Part shown: positions 44,394-53,432 of the stretch, one piece after another | Numbering within the stretch: the stretch's first letter is position 1 | Layout: every line of letters begins with the position of its first letter | Origin: a bacterium 336/3 | Lineage (GTDB): Bacteria > Bacteroidota > Bacteroidia > Cytophagales > Thermonemataceae | DNA length: 64,000 nt | Direction: 5' to 3' | Assembly: GCA_001281695.1 (NCBI GenBank) | Contig: LJIE01000001.1 | Span: 3,681,521 to 3,745,520 of the forward strand | Position numbers and translations under genes: made by a program | Notes under the pieces: generated by a model | Seen by the model: the letters and a program-made list of their open reading frames with translations, nothing else | Databases searched by the model: none | What the model was told of the DNA's origin: nothing

Positions 44394-45692
44394 TTAGACT
44401 TTTGCAAAGCATAAATAATACTTTTTCACGATTTTGGTGAGGGCTTTGATATTGGGCAGGTCAGAGGCTTTCGATATATCCAAAATACCTCTTTTCTTGG
44501 TCAATATTAAAATTGGGTTGGAGTTTTCCTGATATGCCATATTTTTGGTAGTACCACTGATTACAAAACAACCAACATCTTTTTTAGGAATGTGGTAATT
44601 TTCAACAATTTGTGTTTTCTTCTCCTCAATAAGTTCAGGGCTAATAGTTTCAGAAGAGAGAATAATTTTAAAGAGTTTTCTGTCTAAAATCATTTTACAG
44701 ATATTCGAAAGAATAATATCTTTGTTGTGTTGCCAGATTTTCATAGCTCCCCAAATATCGTAGTCATCGAGTTGGGCAAAAGCCTCCAAATATTCTTTAT
44801 TTTCTTTAAAATCTTCCAGTTTTACTTCTTGGTTCATAAACAAACTCAAACTTGGGCTTGCAAATATATTTTCGCCATGTTGAGCCAGATATTTTGCCCT
44901 CAAAATCGCCTGTACAATCATTTGTTCTGTACTGATGGTGGTTTTATGCAGATACACCTGCCAATACATAAGTCTACGAGCAGTCAAGAAATTTTCAATA
45001 CTATAAATACCTTTTTCTTCAATTACCAAGTTATTTTCATAAACATCCAACATTTTCAGAATTCTATCGCCTCCAATAGCCCCTTCCGAAACGCCTGTAA
45101 AAAAACAATCTCGTTGCAGATAATCGAGTCTATCCACATCCAACTGACTGCTCACAAGCTGAAACAGGAATTTTTTAGGATACTGATTTGTGAATATCTG
45201 AATGGCAACACTTAAAGCTCCTTGAAACTGTTCATTGAGTTTTTCCATAATCAGAAGCGAGAGCTTCTCATGATGAACACCTTGCAAAATCGTAGATTCT
45301 AAAGCATGTGAAAGAGGACTGTGTCCAATGTCGTGTAAAAGGGCTGCTATTTGGGCTGCTTCTCGTTCTTCGTCTGTAATATTATGCCCTTTGGCTTGTA
45401 AGGTATCTAAGGCTACGCCCATCAGGTGCATTACCCCCAAAGCATGATGAAAACGGGTATGCAAAGCCCCAGGGTACACAAAATCCGTCAGTCCCAGTTG
45501 TCTGATACGGCGTAAACGTTGGAAATATGGATGTTCAATCAGCTCGAATATTAAGCCTTGTGGTATTTTGATAAACCCATGAACAGGGTCATTGAGAATT
45601 TTTCCTTGTTTGGAACTCAAAGCTATAAGTAGTTGATGGATGATGAACAAATATAGCTTAATTTTGCCTAAAATGCAAAATAGTCGTAGCAA
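44394..45692 (-). CDS. HD-domain phosphohydrolase (dGTPase/YwfO-like)
   Basis: Up to 432 residues. The family part starts near KQGKILNDPVHGFI, so a TTG start at 45620 is a realistic alternative to the ATG at 45692. HD motifs: HTRFHHALGVMHL and ALLHDIGHSPLSHALE, with a later QLDVDRLDYLQRD. This matches HD phosphohydrolases related to dNTP triphosphohydrolases; the substrate is not known. The final 12 codons (IVKKYYLCFAKV) are repeated twice downstream, each time at the end of another gene. Confidence 0.87.
   Translation of the reverse strand: MLRLFCILGKIKLYLFIIHQLLIALSSKQGKILNDPVHGFIKIPQGLIFELIEHPYFQRLRRIRQLGLTDFVYPGALHTRFHHALGVMHLMGVALDTLQAKGHNITDEEREAAQIAALLHDIGHSPLSHALESTILQGVHHEKLSLLIMEKLNEQFQGALSVAIQIFTNQYPKKFLFQLVSSQLDVDRLDYLQRDCFFTGVSEGAIGGDRILKMLDVYENNLVIEEKGIYSIENFLTARRLMYWQVYLHKTTISTEQMIVQAILRAKYLAQHGENIFASPSLSLFMNQEVKLEDFKENKEYLEAFAQLDDYDIWGAMKIWQHNKDIILSNICKMILDRKLFKIILSSETISPELIEEKKTQIVENYHIPKKDVGCFVISGTTKNMAYQENSNPILILTKKRGILDISKASDLPNIKALTKIVKKYYLCFAKV
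44404..44438 (-). repeat. Copy C of the repeat: native 3' end of the HD gene
   Basis: The coding end of the HD-hydrolase gene and the reference for copies A (3 mismatches in 35) and B (1 in 25). All three contain a weak hairpin, AAAGTAT and ATGCTTT with a five-base loop. Confidence 0.8.
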
Positions 45693-45734
45693 AGCCCACG
45701 ACTATTTAATCGAATCATTCAGCTATTTTGATGT

Positions 45735-46535
45735 TTATTTTTTAGGACTAACATTGGTATTTTTATCATCAGTTTGAAGTAAATAGGGTGTTTTGCCATC
45801 TGTAATGATGACTTTAGAATTGGGCGAATTGGCAAGTTCTTTCCATGCCTGAATGTACTGATATTGCAAAATAAACGGATTAAGTCCTTCTGATAGTATT
45901 TTCTGAGCATCTCGGATACCTCCTGCTTCTATTTTACGGCGTTCAGCTTCAAGGCGTTCTCTGTCCAATACAAATTGCATTCTTTGGGCTTCTTGTTCAG
46001 CTTGCAATTTGGCTTCAATAGCATTGACCAAACTTGTGGGTAGTTGGATATTTTTAAGTAACACAGCTTCAATTATAAAACCTTTACCTTCTAAAAATTT
46101 AGATAAATCTTCGGCTATGGTACGCTCAATAGTAGCTCTTTCTGCTGTGTGTAAATCTTTTGCTACAAAACGAGAACTTACATCACGAATAACGGAACGA
46201 AATGTGGGGGCAATGACTGTATTTTCGTAGTTTTCACCTATTTCTTTAAGTATAGAAGGTATTTTTTCTCTTTGAACATGGTATAATAAAGAAACTTCAG
46301 TTTTTACAGTTAAACCTTCTTTGGTGGGTAAATCGGCTGTTACGGTCAGATTCATAGTTCTGACAGGTACACGAATCAGAACAGTTGTAAAAGGATTTAC
46401 ACCATGCAAACCACTGGTAAGCATTCTATCAGAAAGCCTCCCAAACCTGCGTTTAAACCCTACTTCATCTTGTTTGATAGCCACACAAGACGATAACAAA
46501 CTTATCACAAGTAAAAAAAACAGATACTTTTTCAT
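45735..46535 (-). CDS. SPFH/prohibitin-family lipoprotein
   Basis: A 266-residue protein. Signal peptide with lipobox ISLLSSC (Cys at about 17), then a Band 7 domain (about 22-190) with RFGRLSDRMLTSGLHGVNPF and the Ala/Glu/Arg-rich helix LEAKLQAEQEAQRMQFVLDRERLEAERRKI typical of prohibitins. Such proteins form large membrane-bound rings or scaffolds. A lipoprotein anchor in place of a membrane helix is seen in other Bacteroidota. Single gene with a divergent neighbour. Confidence 0.88.
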   Translation of the reverse strand: MKKYLFFLLVISLLSSCVAIKQDEVGFKRRFGRLSDRMLTSGLHGVNPFTTVLIRVPVRTMNLTVTADLPTKEGLTVKTEVSLLYHVQREKIPSILKEIGENYENTVIAPTFRSVIRDVSSRFVAKDLHTAERATIERTIAEDLSKFLEGKGFIIEAVLLKNIQLPTSLVNAIEAKLQAEQEAQRMQFVLDRERLEAERRKIEAGGIRDAQKILSEGLNPFILQYQYIQAWKELANSPNSKVIITDGKTPYLLQTDDKNTNVSPKK

Positions 46536-46626
46536 AGGAATATAGATTTAGAATGAAAGTTTTATGCAATAGTATAACTATTTTATTTAATAGTTGTTTT
46601 ATCTAAAATGAAAAAAATAAAAATGC

Positions 46627-46657
46627 TTGTAATAAATAGTACTTTTTTGTATTTTTG
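46627..46657 (+). promoter_or_regulatory. Consensus promoter for the DUF3127 gene
   Basis: TTG (46627-46629), a 20-base spacer and TATTTTTG (46650-46657) match the Bacteroidota housekeeping consensus exactly, 23 bases before the start codon. Confidence 0.6.
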
Positions 46658-46679
46658 ACTAACTAAAATATGATATATT

Positions 46680-47060
46680 ATGAGCTTTGAGACTAAAGGA
46701 AAAATTGTAAAAATCTTAGAAACCCAAACAGGGTCAAGTAAAAATGGAGAATGGAAAAAGCAAGATTTTGTAGTAGAAACTGCAGAAGCCTATCCCAAAA
46801 AAATATGTTTTAGCATTTGGAATGATAAACTCAGCCAATTGGATGGTGTGGAAGTGGGTGATGAGGTGAGAATTATGTTTAGTGTTGCTTCAAGAGAATA
46901 TAATAACAAATGGTATTCTGATATTACAGCTTATCAAATAGACAATAATTCTAAAAAAGACTATGAAACCAGCAAATCGGAAAGTGTAAATTTCCAAGAA
47001 GAGAAATTAAACTTGGATATTCTTGCGTCTTCTAACGATTCAGACGACCTCCCTTTCTAA
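46680..47060 (+). CDS. DUF3127 protein with SSB-like C-terminal tip
   Basis: A 126-residue protein. The first ~95 residues match DUF3127 (FETKGKIVKILETQTG, KKQDFVVETAEAYPKKICF) and look like an OB fold. A disordered, Ser/Glu/Asn-rich linker follows, and the chain ends in SDDLPF. That ending closely resembles the acidic DDDIPF tip of single-stranded-DNA-binding proteins, which recruits repair and replication proteins. A DNA-related role is an inference from the fold and tip. It has its own strong promoter. Confidence 0.87.
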   Translation: MSFETKGKIVKILETQTGSSKNGEWKKQDFVVETAEAYPKKICFSIWNDKLSQLDGVEVGDEVRIMFSVASREYNNKWYSDITAYQIDNNSKKDYETSKSESVNFQEEKLNLDILASSNDSDDLPF

Positions 47061-47143
47061 AATGTTAGTTTTTTTGCAAAAAAGACAAAAAAAATTCTTT
47101 TCTTTGCAAGAATACCTTTATACAATCAAAATTATTTAAAGAT

Positions 47144-49258
47144 ATGCAAAATTTCGTTCGTTTGAGTCTCATCTTAAGCCTTGCTTTGCTGACAGCTTGT
47201 GGAGGATTTAAGAAAGGCTATCAAAAATACGACCAAGGAGAGTATAATGATGCAATTAATATTCTCAAAAAGGCTCATCAATCTAAACCTGACGACCCTC
47301 TTGTCAATTTCTATTTAGCTCAAGCTTATCGTAAATCAAACCGTTTGCGTGAAGCTGAAGAGTATTATGCAAAAGTTTATAATAAAAAAATACCTAAAAC
47401 ACATCACGAGGATCACGCAGATGATGCTAAGTTTTATTATGCAGTAGTTTTAGAAGAAAATGGGAAGTATGAAGAAGCCAAGAAACAATACGAAAACTAT
47501 GTAAAAAAAGGTAAAAACAGAAATTATGTTGCTAGAGCAAAACGTGAAATACAAAATATTACAAAACGTGATGAAATAGCTAAAATTACTACTTTTTATG
47601 AAGTAAAACCTGTTGAAAATCTCAATACTACTTTTGCTGAATTTGCTCCTGTTATTTATCAAGATAAATTATTGGTAAGTGCTTCACGTGATAAATCTGC
47701 TGAATCAGATATTAATGGACAAAAAAACTTAGGTATTTACTCTATTCCTCTTCAAAATTTACAATCTGGAGATGGCAAAGTAGCTTTATTTGACCCAAAT
47801 ATCCATAAAGAAGGTGTAAATGAAGGAACACCTACATTTAGTAGAGATGGTAAAACCATGATTTTCTCTAGAGGTGCTTCTCAAAATCGTAAGAAAGGAC
47901 CTAAAAATATGAAATTGTATATTTCTGAATTGGGGACTGATGGCAACTGGTCTGAACCTCGTTTACTCGAAGGTGTGAGTAGTGGTGATAATGAAGCTTT
48001 TTATGGCAAACCTAATTCTAAATCTACTCCTAAAGCTTATGCTTGGGATTCTCAGCCATTCCTTTCTGTTGATGGGCAAACTTTATATTTTGTTTCAGAT
48101 AGAGAATTTGATGATAAAGGTACAAGAACTTATGGAAGACATGATTTATTCAGTGCTAAAAAGAAAAAAGATGGTACTTGGGGCGAAGTTCGTAATTTAG
48201 GAAGTACTATCAATACTGAAGCTGATGAGTATTTTCCCTATGTAGCTGCTGATGGTAGAATGTATTTCTCTTCTGATGGACATGCTGGTTTAGGTGGTTT
48301 GGATATTTTTATTGCGGAACGTAAAGATGGTAAAATTACAATAGAGAATTTAGGCTCTCCTATCAACTCTGCATTTGACGATTTTAGCATTCTATTCACT
48401 TCTGATACAGAAGGTTACTTCTCTTCTAACAGAGCAGAAGGCAAAGGTGATGACGATATTTTCGCTTTTGTTGATAAGAGACCTAAAGAACGTGTTGTAA
48501 ACTACTCTGTACGTTTCAAGACGATTGGTGTGAAATTAGACCAAACAGAAATTATATTGCCTAAAGCAAGAGTAAAACTTTTGGATGATAACAACAACGT
48601 AATTCAAGAGTTTTATACTGATGATGAGGCTCTTACTGAAAAAATTGCAGTAAAAGATGGTAAATTGGCTTTCACAGCAACAGGTGATGTTATTGAGCAA
48701 AAGAAAAGCTATCTGACTGCTCGTAATAATTTTGCAGTAGTAAAAATCCCTGAAAAATACTTGCCTGCTCGCCCTGTAATAGATACTACATTTGTCTATG
48801 AATTGAAACTTCAAGAATTTGATGATAAAACCAAATTTGAGATTAGTGTACAATACGATTTCAATAAATGGGATATTCGTCCTGATGCTGCTAAAGTGTT
48901 AGATGAGTTCTTAATATTTATCAAAGATAACCCGAATGTAAAACTTGAGTTGGGTTCACATACAGATGATGTTGGTACAGAATCTGATAATGATGCTCTT
49001 TCACAAAGAAGGTCTCAATCAGCAGTAGATTATTTGATTACCAAAGGAGGTATTGATAAGAGTAGAATCATTCCTCAAGGTTATGGCGAGATTGTTCCTA
49101 AAAAAGTAACCAAAGAACTTGCAGAGCAATACGATTTCTTGAAAGAAGGAGATGAATTAACTCCTGTTTATATCAGTAAATTTAAAGATAAGAAAACAAG
49201 AGATATACTTCATCAAATCAATCGTCGTACAGAAATTAAAATCTTAGATAAGAAATAA
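47144..49258 (+). CDS. OmpA-family lipoprotein with TPR and beta-propeller, PorE-like
   Basis: A 704-residue lipoprotein: lipobox ALLTAC with Cys at about 19. Two or three TPR units (about 22-140, YDQGEYNDAINILKKA) precede a WD40/PD40-type propeller (about 160-450) with repeated PTFSRDGKTMIFS-like blades. A small beta domain follows (about 455-560), then a C-terminal OmpA peptidoglycan-binding domain (about 570-704, with HTDDVGTESDNDALSQRRSQ). This is the domain order of PorE, a type IX secretion component that anchors the machine to peptidoglycan. Other OmpA proteins share it, so PorE is a probable rather than certain name. The M43 protease in this window needs such a system. Confidence 0.87.
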   Translation: MQNFVRLSLILSLALLTACGGFKKGYQKYDQGEYNDAINILKKAHQSKPDDPLVNFYLAQAYRKSNRLREAEEYYAKVYNKKIPKTHHEDHADDAKFYYAVVLEENGKYEEAKKQYENYVKKGKNRNYVARAKREIQNITKRDEIAKITTFYEVKPVENLNTTFAEFAPVIYQDKLLVSASRDKSAESDINGQKNLGIYSIPLQNLQSGDGKVALFDPNIHKEGVNEGTPTFSRDGKTMIFSRGASQNRKKGPKNMKLYISELGTDGNWSEPRLLEGVSSGDNEAFYGKPNSKSTPKAYAWDSQPFLSVDGQTLYFVSDREFDDKGTRTYGRHDLFSAKKKKDGTWGEVRNLGSTINTEADEYFPYVAADGRMYFSSDGHAGLGGLDIFIAERKDGKITIENLGSPINSAFDDFSILFTSDTEGYFSSNRAEGKGDDDIFAFVDKRPKERVVNYSVRFKTIGVKLDQTEIILPKARVKLLDDNNNVIQEFYTDDEALTEKIAVKDGKLAFTATGDVIEQKKSYLTARNNFAVVKIPEKYLPARPVIDTTFVYELKLQEFDDKTKFEISVQYDFNKWDIRPDAAKVLDEFLIFIKDNPNVKLELGSHTDDVGTESDNDALSQRRSQSAVDYLITKGGIDKSRIIPQGYGEIVPKKVTKELAEQYDFLKEGDELTPVYISKFKDKKTRDILHQINRRTEIKILDKK

Positions 49259-49260
49259 AA

Positions 49261-49292
49261 CAAAAAGCCTCTCATATCAGAGAGGCTTTTTG
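49261..49292. terminator. Bidirectional terminator
   Basis: CAAAAAGCCTCTC-atatca-GAGAGGCTTTTTG, a perfect 13-bp stem between convergent genes. Confidence 0.9.
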
Positions 49293-49297
49293 TTTTA

Positions 49298-49828
49298 TTA
49301 AGCAATTTTCTTAAACCCTGCTATTTTGGCTACAAGCTTAGAAGGCATTTTTGATACAAAACTATTATAGTATTTTAAGTTATAAGCATATTTTTTATAG
49401 GCTACCAAATATTTTTTTTCTTGCTCTTGAAGTTGCTTTATAAGTTCCTGAATTTGAGAATTTTGCTGCAAATGAGGTGTATTTACTATAATAGCTTGCA
49501 ATAAATCTATCTCTTTTTGAACTGCTATGTTTGCTCTCACATTGTCTTCTATTCCTACTTGAGTACTCATCAGAGTACTACCCAAACTCAACATTTTGTC
49601 ATAGCTAAACAAATCATCTCCTTTTTCTCTTAAAATATTTACTATCAAGTTTGCTATTTCATATTTGGTCTTACCCATTTCTATATAGCTACTTCTATTA
49701 TTATCTACTTCTCTAAAAGACTTTTGTAGTGTATGATAACTCAAAAGATATATTAAAAATAAAAAGCTTCCCATAGCCAAAGCCACAGGAAGTATACCGA
49801 TAGATTTTATTACTAACAAATAGAACAT
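49298..49828 (-). CDS. LemA-like membrane protein
   Basis: A 176-residue protein with one N-terminal membrane segment (about 8-30) and a long helical bundle. It ends YAYNLKYYNSFVSKMPSKLVAKIAGFKKIA, which matches the closing YNxxVxxFPxxxxAxxxGF pattern of LemA proteins. It is somewhat shorter and more diverged than typical LemA. Function of the family is unclear. It lies five bases after the aldo-keto reductase stop on the same strand. Confidence 0.7.
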   Translation of the reverse strand: MFYLLVIKSIGILPVALAMGSFLFLIYLLSYHTLQKSFREVDNNRSSYIEMGKTKYEIANLIVNILREKGDDLFSYDKMLSLGSTLMSTQVGIEDNVRANIAVQKEIDLLQAIIVNTPHLQQNSQIQELIKQLQEQEKKYLVAYKKYAYNLKYYNSFVSKMPSKLVAKIAGFKKIA

Positions 49829-49833
49829 AAATT

Positions 49834-50868
49834 TTATGGATGTATTTTGTGGTTAATAATTTTCTTAACATTGTCTCCAAATATCACTTCTTGAACAGTA
49901 GGTACACTGTAAAAATCGTGAGGAAAGCCCAATTCTATTTCGCTGATAGCATCGAGTTCCCGCATCATTTCATTGGGAAGCTCAAAACGTAAACAACCCA
50001 AGCAATCTTCTATTTGGCTTACTTTACGAGAACCCACAATAGGCATAATTTGTTCATCTTTTTGACGTAGCCAGTTCAAGGCTACTTGAGCAGAACTATA
50101 GCCTAATTTTTGAGCAAATTCACTTACCTTTTTAGCAATTTGCCTATTTTTATCGTTGATTTTACGGCTACTTTCAGTCAGTCTGCCTTCTTTATCAATA
50201 CCATCATTGTATTTTCCTGTCAGCATTCCTGCTCCCAATGGCGACCAAGGTGTAATAGCCATTCCAAAATCTTTTGCCATAGGCAACAAATCTCTTTCAG
50301 GTGTACGCTGAATTAGGCTATATTCTATTTGTAAACCCACAAAAGCCTCCCAACCTCTAAGTTCAGCAAGTGTATTAGCTTTGGCTACAATCCAAGCTGG
50401 CGTATCGGAAATGCCTATATAATTTACTTTTCCAGAACGTATCAAATCCTCCAAGCTTCGCATTACTTCATCTACACCTGTCGTAAAATCCCACATGTGT
50501 AGCCAAAGCAAATCAATGTACTCAGTTTTCATTCTTTTCAGGCTTTCTTCAACAGAACGGCGAAGATTCTTTCTGTGGTTGCCCGAAGCATTAGGGTCTT
50601 TACGGTCATCATAAAGTGTATATTTGGTTGCTACCACAAAATAATCTCTTTGTGAAGCTATAAATTCTCCTACCCACTTTTCGCTTGTACCTTCAGTATA
50701 TCGGTTGGCTGTATCTAAAAAATTACCTCCTTGATTGGCAAAAGCATCAAATATTTTTTTACTCTCATCTTTATCCGCACCAGTCCCCCACTCTGTTCCG
50801 AATGTCATGGTACCCAGACATATTTCGGATACACGCAAGCCACTTTTTCCAAATAATTTATACAACAT
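49834..50868 (-). CDS. Aldo-keto reductase
   Basis: About 344 residues from MLYKLFGKSGLRVSEICLG; the frame from 50970 adds 34 non-family residues. TIM-barrel oxidoreductase with the catalytic Asp-Tyr-Lys-His set: FLDTANRYTEG, VVATKYTL and LLWLHMWD. NADP-binding C-terminus IMPIVGSRKVSQIEDCLG. These enzymes reduce aldehydes and ketones with NADPH; the substrate is unknown. Probably co-transcribed with the LemA-like gene. Confidence 0.92.
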   Translation of the reverse strand: MLYKLFGKSGLRVSEICLGTMTFGTEWGTGADKDESKKIFDAFANQGGNFLDTANRYTEGTSEKWVGEFIASQRDYFVVATKYTLYDDRKDPNASGNHRKNLRRSVEESLKRMKTEYIDLLWLHMWDFTTGVDEVMRSLEDLIRSGKVNYIGISDTPAWIVAKANTLAELRGWEAFVGLQIEYSLIQRTPERDLLPMAKDFGMAITPWSPLGAGMLTGKYNDGIDKEGRLTESSRKINDKNRQIAKKVSEFAQKLGYSSAQVALNWLRQKDEQIMPIVGSRKVSQIEDCLGCLRFELPNEMMRELDAISEIELGFPHDFYSVPTVQEVIFGDNVKKIINHKIHP

Positions 50869-50976
50869 AATCTGATTGTTTAATTGCCTCGATTTGCCTT
50901 TTACCTTGTAAAAATAATATTTTATTCTGACCTTTGGCAAAGGTTTTGTATAATTTTCGGGAAATCTCAATAAACT

Positions 50977-51717
50977 ATGAAGTTACGAGCTGAAAATCTG
51001 ATTAAGCGTTATGGCAAACGCTATGTAGTAAATAATGTATCTGTGCAAGTAGAGCAAGGGCAAATTGTAGGGCTTTTGGGACACAATGGAGCAGGAAAAA
51101 CAACTACTTTCTACATGACTGTGGGCTTGGTAAAACCTGATGAAGGACGCATCTTTTTAGAAGACCAAGAAATTACAGCCTTACCTATGTTCAAAAGAGC
51201 AAGACTGGGACTTGGATATTTGGCTCAGGAGGCTTCTGTTTTTAGAAATTTGAGTGTTGAAGACAACATCAAGGCTGTACTTGAAATGATGAATATTCCC
51301 AAAAAGGAGCAAAAAGAACGAACAGAAGAACTTTTGGAAGAGTTTAGTCTTACACATGTACGCAAAAATATGGGAAAAGTACTTTCTGGAGGTGAACGCA
51401 GACGTACCGAAATTGCAAGAGCCTTAGCTACCAGACCTAAATTTATTCTATTGGATGAGCCTTTCGCTGGCGTTGACCCTCTTGCCGTAGAGGAAATTCA
51501 AAAAATTGTCTATAAACTTAAATTCAAGAATTTAGGCGTTCTCATTACCGACCACAACGCAGACGAAACGCTTTCTATTACAGACTGGGTGTATGTAATG
51601 AGTGAAGGAAAAGTGTTTAAAGAAGGCATCCCCGAAAATCTCGCTCAAGATGAAGAAGTACGTAAAAAATACTTAGGCGAATTGTACGAGTTTAAGAAAA
51701 AGGTATTTCAGGTTTAG
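50977..51717 (+). CDS. lptB: LPS export ABC transporter ATP-binding protein
   Basis: A 246-residue ATPase with Walker [10 protein letters not shown] (about 35-43), Q-loop YLAQEASVF, signature [15 protein letters not shown] and Walker [13 protein letters not shown]. The [12 protein letters not shown] region and the C-terminal [13 protein letters not shown] are typical of LptB, the ATPase of the LptB2FG exporter that drives lipopolysaccharide to the outer membrane. The other lpt genes are elsewhere. Confidence 0.92.
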   Translation: MKLRAENLIKRYGKRYVVNNVSVQVEQGQIVGLLGHNGAGKTTTFYMTVGLVKPDEGRIFLEDQEITALPMFKRARLGLGYLAQEASVFRNLSVEDNIKAVLEMMNIPKKEQKERTEELLEEFSLTHVRKNMGKVLSGGERRRTEIARALATRPKFILLDEPFAGVDPLAVEEIQKIVYKLKFKNLGVLITDHNADETLSITDWVYVMSEGKVFKEGIPENLAQDEEVRKKYLGELYEFKKKVFQV

Positions 51718-51723
51718 GGTTTT

Positions 51724-51846
51724 ATGCAACTTTGGCATTGGGTTTTTGGATTCTCTGTTATTGTTTTATATGGATTAATGCCCATAGGGCATTTGGGTGC
51801 ATTTTTTGAAAGTTCTGAAAATAGTCTTTTGGTATTGTTTTTTTAA
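51724..51846 (+). CDS. Possible 40-residue membrane peptide
   Basis: An ORF starting MQLWHWVFGFSVIVLYGLM six bases after lptB, with one clear hydrophobic segment and the ending SLLVLFF. Spacing suggests it could be translated with lptB. Its small size means it may be chance; no family recognised. Confidence 0.3.
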   Translation: MQLWHWVFGFSVIVLYGLMPIGHLGAFFESSENSLLVLFF

Positions 51847-51853
51847 GTTTTCA

Positions 51854-52363
51854 TTAAAGATTGGTGCTTTTTTCTTTATTTTTTTTCGGTTTCATTATTT
51901 TTCTTAATATTCTAACCCAGAAATTCCATTCACTATTTTTTTTGTCTTCTGAAAAATGATTTTCAACTTTGTCAAATGCATCTTCAATGTAGGCATCGTG
52001 TAACCACCGAATTGCTAATGCCCACTTCAATGAAGCTAAACCCGAAGTCGTCATATCAATAATATGAGAAAGTTCTGTCCTATTTACTTCTAATTCTCGG
52101 ATTTCAAACTTGTGAAAACCATTAAAACCAGTCAAGTCAAATTGAAATGTAATTGAGCTATTTGGCTGGTATTCTGTTACAAAATATTTTATTGGTCCAT
52201 GTCCGCCTTTTGAGCCAACCTGTAATCCATTGTCCAACTTCATAGGTGACCATTTATCCGTTGCTAACATCATATCATTGTTTGTTGCCAAAGTATTAAA
52301 TAACTTGGCAATTTCAGTCTTTGGTTGCTGAATTTCTCTTTTATGGATATTTATGACTTTCAT
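51854..52363 (-). CDS. SRPBCC-fold protein
   Basis: A 169-residue cytoplasmic protein with the strand-helix pattern of the START/polyketide-cyclase superfamily: ATDKWSPMKLDNGLQVGSKG, YFVTEYQPNSSITFQFDL, and a long C-terminal helix with ALAIRWLHDAYIEDAFDKV. Such proteins bind small hydrophobic ligands. No catalytic role can be read. It begins a small cluster of stress-type or accessory genes on this strand. Confidence 0.7.
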   Translation of the reverse strand: MKVINIHKREIQQPKTEIAKLFNTLATNNDMMLATDKWSPMKLDNGLQVGSKGGHGPIKYFVTEYQPNSSITFQFDLTGFNGFHKFEIRELEVNRTELSHIIDMTTSGLASLKWALAIRWLHDAYIEDAFDKVENHFSEDKKNSEWNFWVRILRKIMKPKKNKEKSTNL

Positions 52364-52429
52364 TTTCTCTGGGCTATAATCATTTTTGATAGTTTTTTCA
52401 CAGTTTGATGTTGTGCTACATACTATAAA

Positions 52430-52720
52430 TTAGTGGTTCGTTGTTTTCAATCTATACTTCTCAGGCTTATTTTTTGTTCTTTCTACTAATTCTCGTGCTT
52501 CCAAGTCAAGTTTTACTGTTTCGCCATACCACTGCACACCACCCTCAAAAGTATCTTTAACTCTTATATATAATTCTTCCATTAATTCTGTATGAGTGTA
52601 TTCACCTTCTGTTAAAATTGTCAATAAATTCTCTTTAATAAAATTGTATTTTACTAACGATATTTTTTTATTTGTTTTGCCAACTTGGGGATGTAATGTT
52701 TGAATAAGTTCATCTTTCAT
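52430..52720 (-). CDS. Small conserved protein, DUF6958-like
   Basis: A 96-residue protein with a winged-helix-like pattern (VKYNFIKENLLTILTEGEYT, then VQWYGETVKLDLEARELVER). From memory it resembles the DUF6958 family of small proteins of unknown function. It lies between the SRPBCC and cupin genes on the same strand, with gaps of about 66 and 80 bases. Confidence 0.65.
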   Translation of the reverse strand: MKDELIQTLHPQVGKTNKKISLVKYNFIKENLLTILTEGEYTHTELMEELYIRVKDTFEGGVQWYGETVKLDLEARELVERTKNKPEKYRLKTTNH

Positions 52721-52800
52721 TGAAGTAAAATTAATGTTATTTTAGTTTAATAAACGATTGTGTTTTTTATACTATAAAGTTATTAAATGATTGTTCCAAG

Positions 52801-53190
52801 CTAAACCTTAAAGTCAAGCAGTTTTACGTGAATAGCCCTAAGTGGAACTTCACTTATTACTTCAGCCATGTGACCATGTACTGCTGGGTCAAATTGAATC
52901 TCTATCGGAAGGTTGTCTGCTGCTATAAACATGTCTCCAGCACAAAAATCCATATATTGATTATTCTGCAAAGTAATTCTTAGGATTCCTTGCAGTACAA
53001 TGATAAGGGTTGGATCACCAGCTAAATGCCAAAAAGATTTATAGTATGCATCACTTTCTCTTATCCTAAAATTTTTAGAACCTATTTGCTCAGACAAGTA
53101 CATTCCACTTCTTTCAGATTTTGGATAAGTCTTTTGGATGAAAACAGAATTGCCATTTTCATCACAGATAATACAAGTAATAGAATACAT
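52801..53190 (-). CDS. Cupin-fold protein
   Basis: A 129-residue protein made of short beta-strands. TLIIVLQGILRITLQNNQYM then FCAGDMFIAAD is the usual cupin turn (GxLxxxL ... GD). The metal-binding histidines of cupin motif 1 are not clearly present. A small-molecule binding or enzyme role is possible, but the substrate is unknown. It is divergent from the carboxymuconolactone-decarboxylase-like gene. Confidence 0.65.
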   Translation of the reverse strand: MYSITCIICDENGNSVFIQKTYPKSERSGMYLSEQIGSKNFRIRESDAYYKSFWHLAGDPTLIIVLQGILRITLQNNQYMDFCAGDMFIAADNLPIEIQFDPAVHGHMAEVISEVPLRAIHVKLLDFKV

Positions 53191-53323
53191 CTAGTTTTTA
53201 ATTTTCTATTACAAATATGGGTATTATTTTGAACTATGTTTTTTAAATATTGGATAACTTTTTTAGAGAAATCTATAAGTTGTGTAAGCTTATTTTCGGA
53301 ATAAGGCAGGATTTCAAAGAAAA

Positions 53324-53360
53324 GTTGAACTACTTCAACTAAATTTCCTAAACTACTTCA
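53324..53360. promoter_or_regulatory. Candidate operator upstream of the AhpD-like gene
   Basis: GTTGAA-ctac-TTCAAC (53324-53339) is a 6-bp inverted repeat. Part of it, AACTACTTCA, recurs 23 bases further on (53351-53360). A -10-like CACCTTTG follows at 53384-53391. The layout suggests a regulator site just upstream of a promoter. Confidence 0.35.
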
Positions 53361-53432
53361 TTTTTAATCGTTGTAACTCCTTGCACCTTTGTATTGTCAA
53401 TAATGACATAAAACATTTCAATACAAGGTAAA

